Assembly (NCBI GenBank): GCA_023394655.1
Contig: JAEXAG010000109.1
Coordinates: 1-6,744, forward strand
Source of the DNA: Pseudomonadota bacterium
GTDB taxonomy: Bacteria > Pseudomonadota > Gammaproteobacteria > Xanthomonadales > Xanthomonadaceae
Reading direction: 5' to 3'
Length of the DNA stretch: 6,744 nt
The position numbers and the translations under genes are program-made. The notes below the pieces were generated by a model. The model was given only the letters and a program-made list of their open reading frames with translations, was not told the origin of the DNA and searched no databases. The number at the start of each line of letters is the position of its first letter. Positions within the stretch are counted from its first letter, which is position 1. This document shows positions 6,636 through 6,744 of the stretch, one piece after another.

Positions 6636-6744
6636 AAACAAGACATTTTTATCTTTTATATTCAATGGCTTATTTTCCTGCTAATTGGTAATACCATGAA
6701 AAATACCATGCTCAGAAAAGGCTTAACAATATTTTGAAAAATTG
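6630..6744. mobile_element. End of a probable genomic island (AT-rich, continues beyond window)
   Basis: Bases 6631-6744 contain 30 G or C in 114 (26%), against about two-thirds in the rest of the window, with the change within a few bases of the guaA-like core. No complete gene is visible. On the minus strand one frame is open from the window edge (6742) to TGA at 6662-6664; its 26 residues include FLSMVFFMVLPISRK and might be a membrane-protein C-terminus. Another ends at TGA 6712-6714 after ten hydrophobic residues. No integrase, transposase or insertion-sequence end is in view, so element type is unknown. Confidence 0.5.
6690..6710 (+). repeat. Tandem 9-bp direct repeat AATACCATG with adjoining small palindrome
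   Basis: AATACCATG occurs at 6690-6698 and 6702-6710, a 12-bp period. The first copy overlaps the near-palindrome TGGTA-A-TACCA (6686-6696). Spacing from the guaA-like core is about 55-75 bp. Such short repeats next to an attachment core resemble arm-type or excisionase sites of tyrosine-recombinase elements, but in 26% G+C DNA they could be fortuitous. Confidence 0.35.

Noticed and set aside
6415..6684. Plus-strand frame of 89 codons running from inside yggS across the composition break
   Set aside because: It starts inside yggS in another frame and merely reads through the intergenic DNA; there is no conserved content.
6696..6737. A 13-residue plus-strand ORF in the AT-rich tail (MKNTMLRKGLTIF)
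   Set aside because: It has no ribosome site and no recognisable feature, and its ATG is part of the AATACCATG repeat; this length is expected by chance.
1..6744. CRISPR arrays, tRNA or rRNA genes, toxin-antitoxin pairs, transposase genes or defence genes
   Set aside because: I saw no regularly spaced repeats, no cloverleaf or rRNA sequence and no such protein motifs. Apart from the last ~115 bases, the window is filled by recognisable housekeeping genes.

Overview
The window is chromosomal, high-GC (about two-thirds G+C by eye) gammaproteobacterial DNA. The protein sequences look most like those of the Xanthomonadaceae/Lysobacteraceae (Lysobacter, Luteimonas, Pseudoxanthomonas or Xanthomonas relatives). 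This assignment rests on remembered homologues and was not searched. Almost all of the window is dense housekeeping DNA with short intergenic gaps.

Layout, left to right: (1) 1-677, minus strand: the PEP synthase regulatory protein (ppsR), cut by the left edge. (2) 678-771: a shared divergent control region. (3) 772-3144, plus strand: phosphoenolpyruvate synthase (ppsA), starting with TTG, followed by a strong intrinsic terminator at 3166-3193. (4) 3210-4094, plus: a small MscS-type mechanosensitive channel. (5) 4110-4670, minus: oligoribonuclease (orn), convergent with the channel gene and probably also starting with TTG. (6) 4746-5228, plus: a DUF2721 three-helix membrane protein of unknown function. 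(7) 5258-5740, minus: tRNA adenosine deaminase (tadA). (8) 5805-6557, plus: YggS/PLPBP, the pyridoxal-phosphate homeostasis protein. (9) 6558-6744: a hairpin, then an abrupt switch to AT-rich DNA.

The genes alternate in strand, so nearly every gene is its own transcription unit; only ppsA and the channel gene run in the same direction, and a terminator separates them. The one clear functional partnership is ppsR with ppsA. PpsR-type kinase/phosphotransferases switch PEP synthase off and on at a threonine two residues before the catalytic histidine, and that Thr-Cys-His arrangement (Thr416, His418) is present here. Orn (nanoRNA and pGpG turnover), TadA (wobble inosine) and YggS (PLP balance) are unrelated household functions.

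The only part that looks non-ordinary is the right edge. On the minus strand, 6635-6618 reads ACA ATA GAG TGG GAG TGA, that is T-I-E-W-E-stop, the conserved C-terminus of GMP synthase (GuaA). Precisely there, the composition falls from about two-thirds G+C to about 26% G+C (30 of 114 bases in 6631-6744), and the sequence behind the TIEWE codons is not guaA. The guaA 3' end is a known integration hotspot for genomic islands. The likeliest reading is the distal attachment junction of an integrated element that continues beyond the window. No complete new system is visible inside the window.
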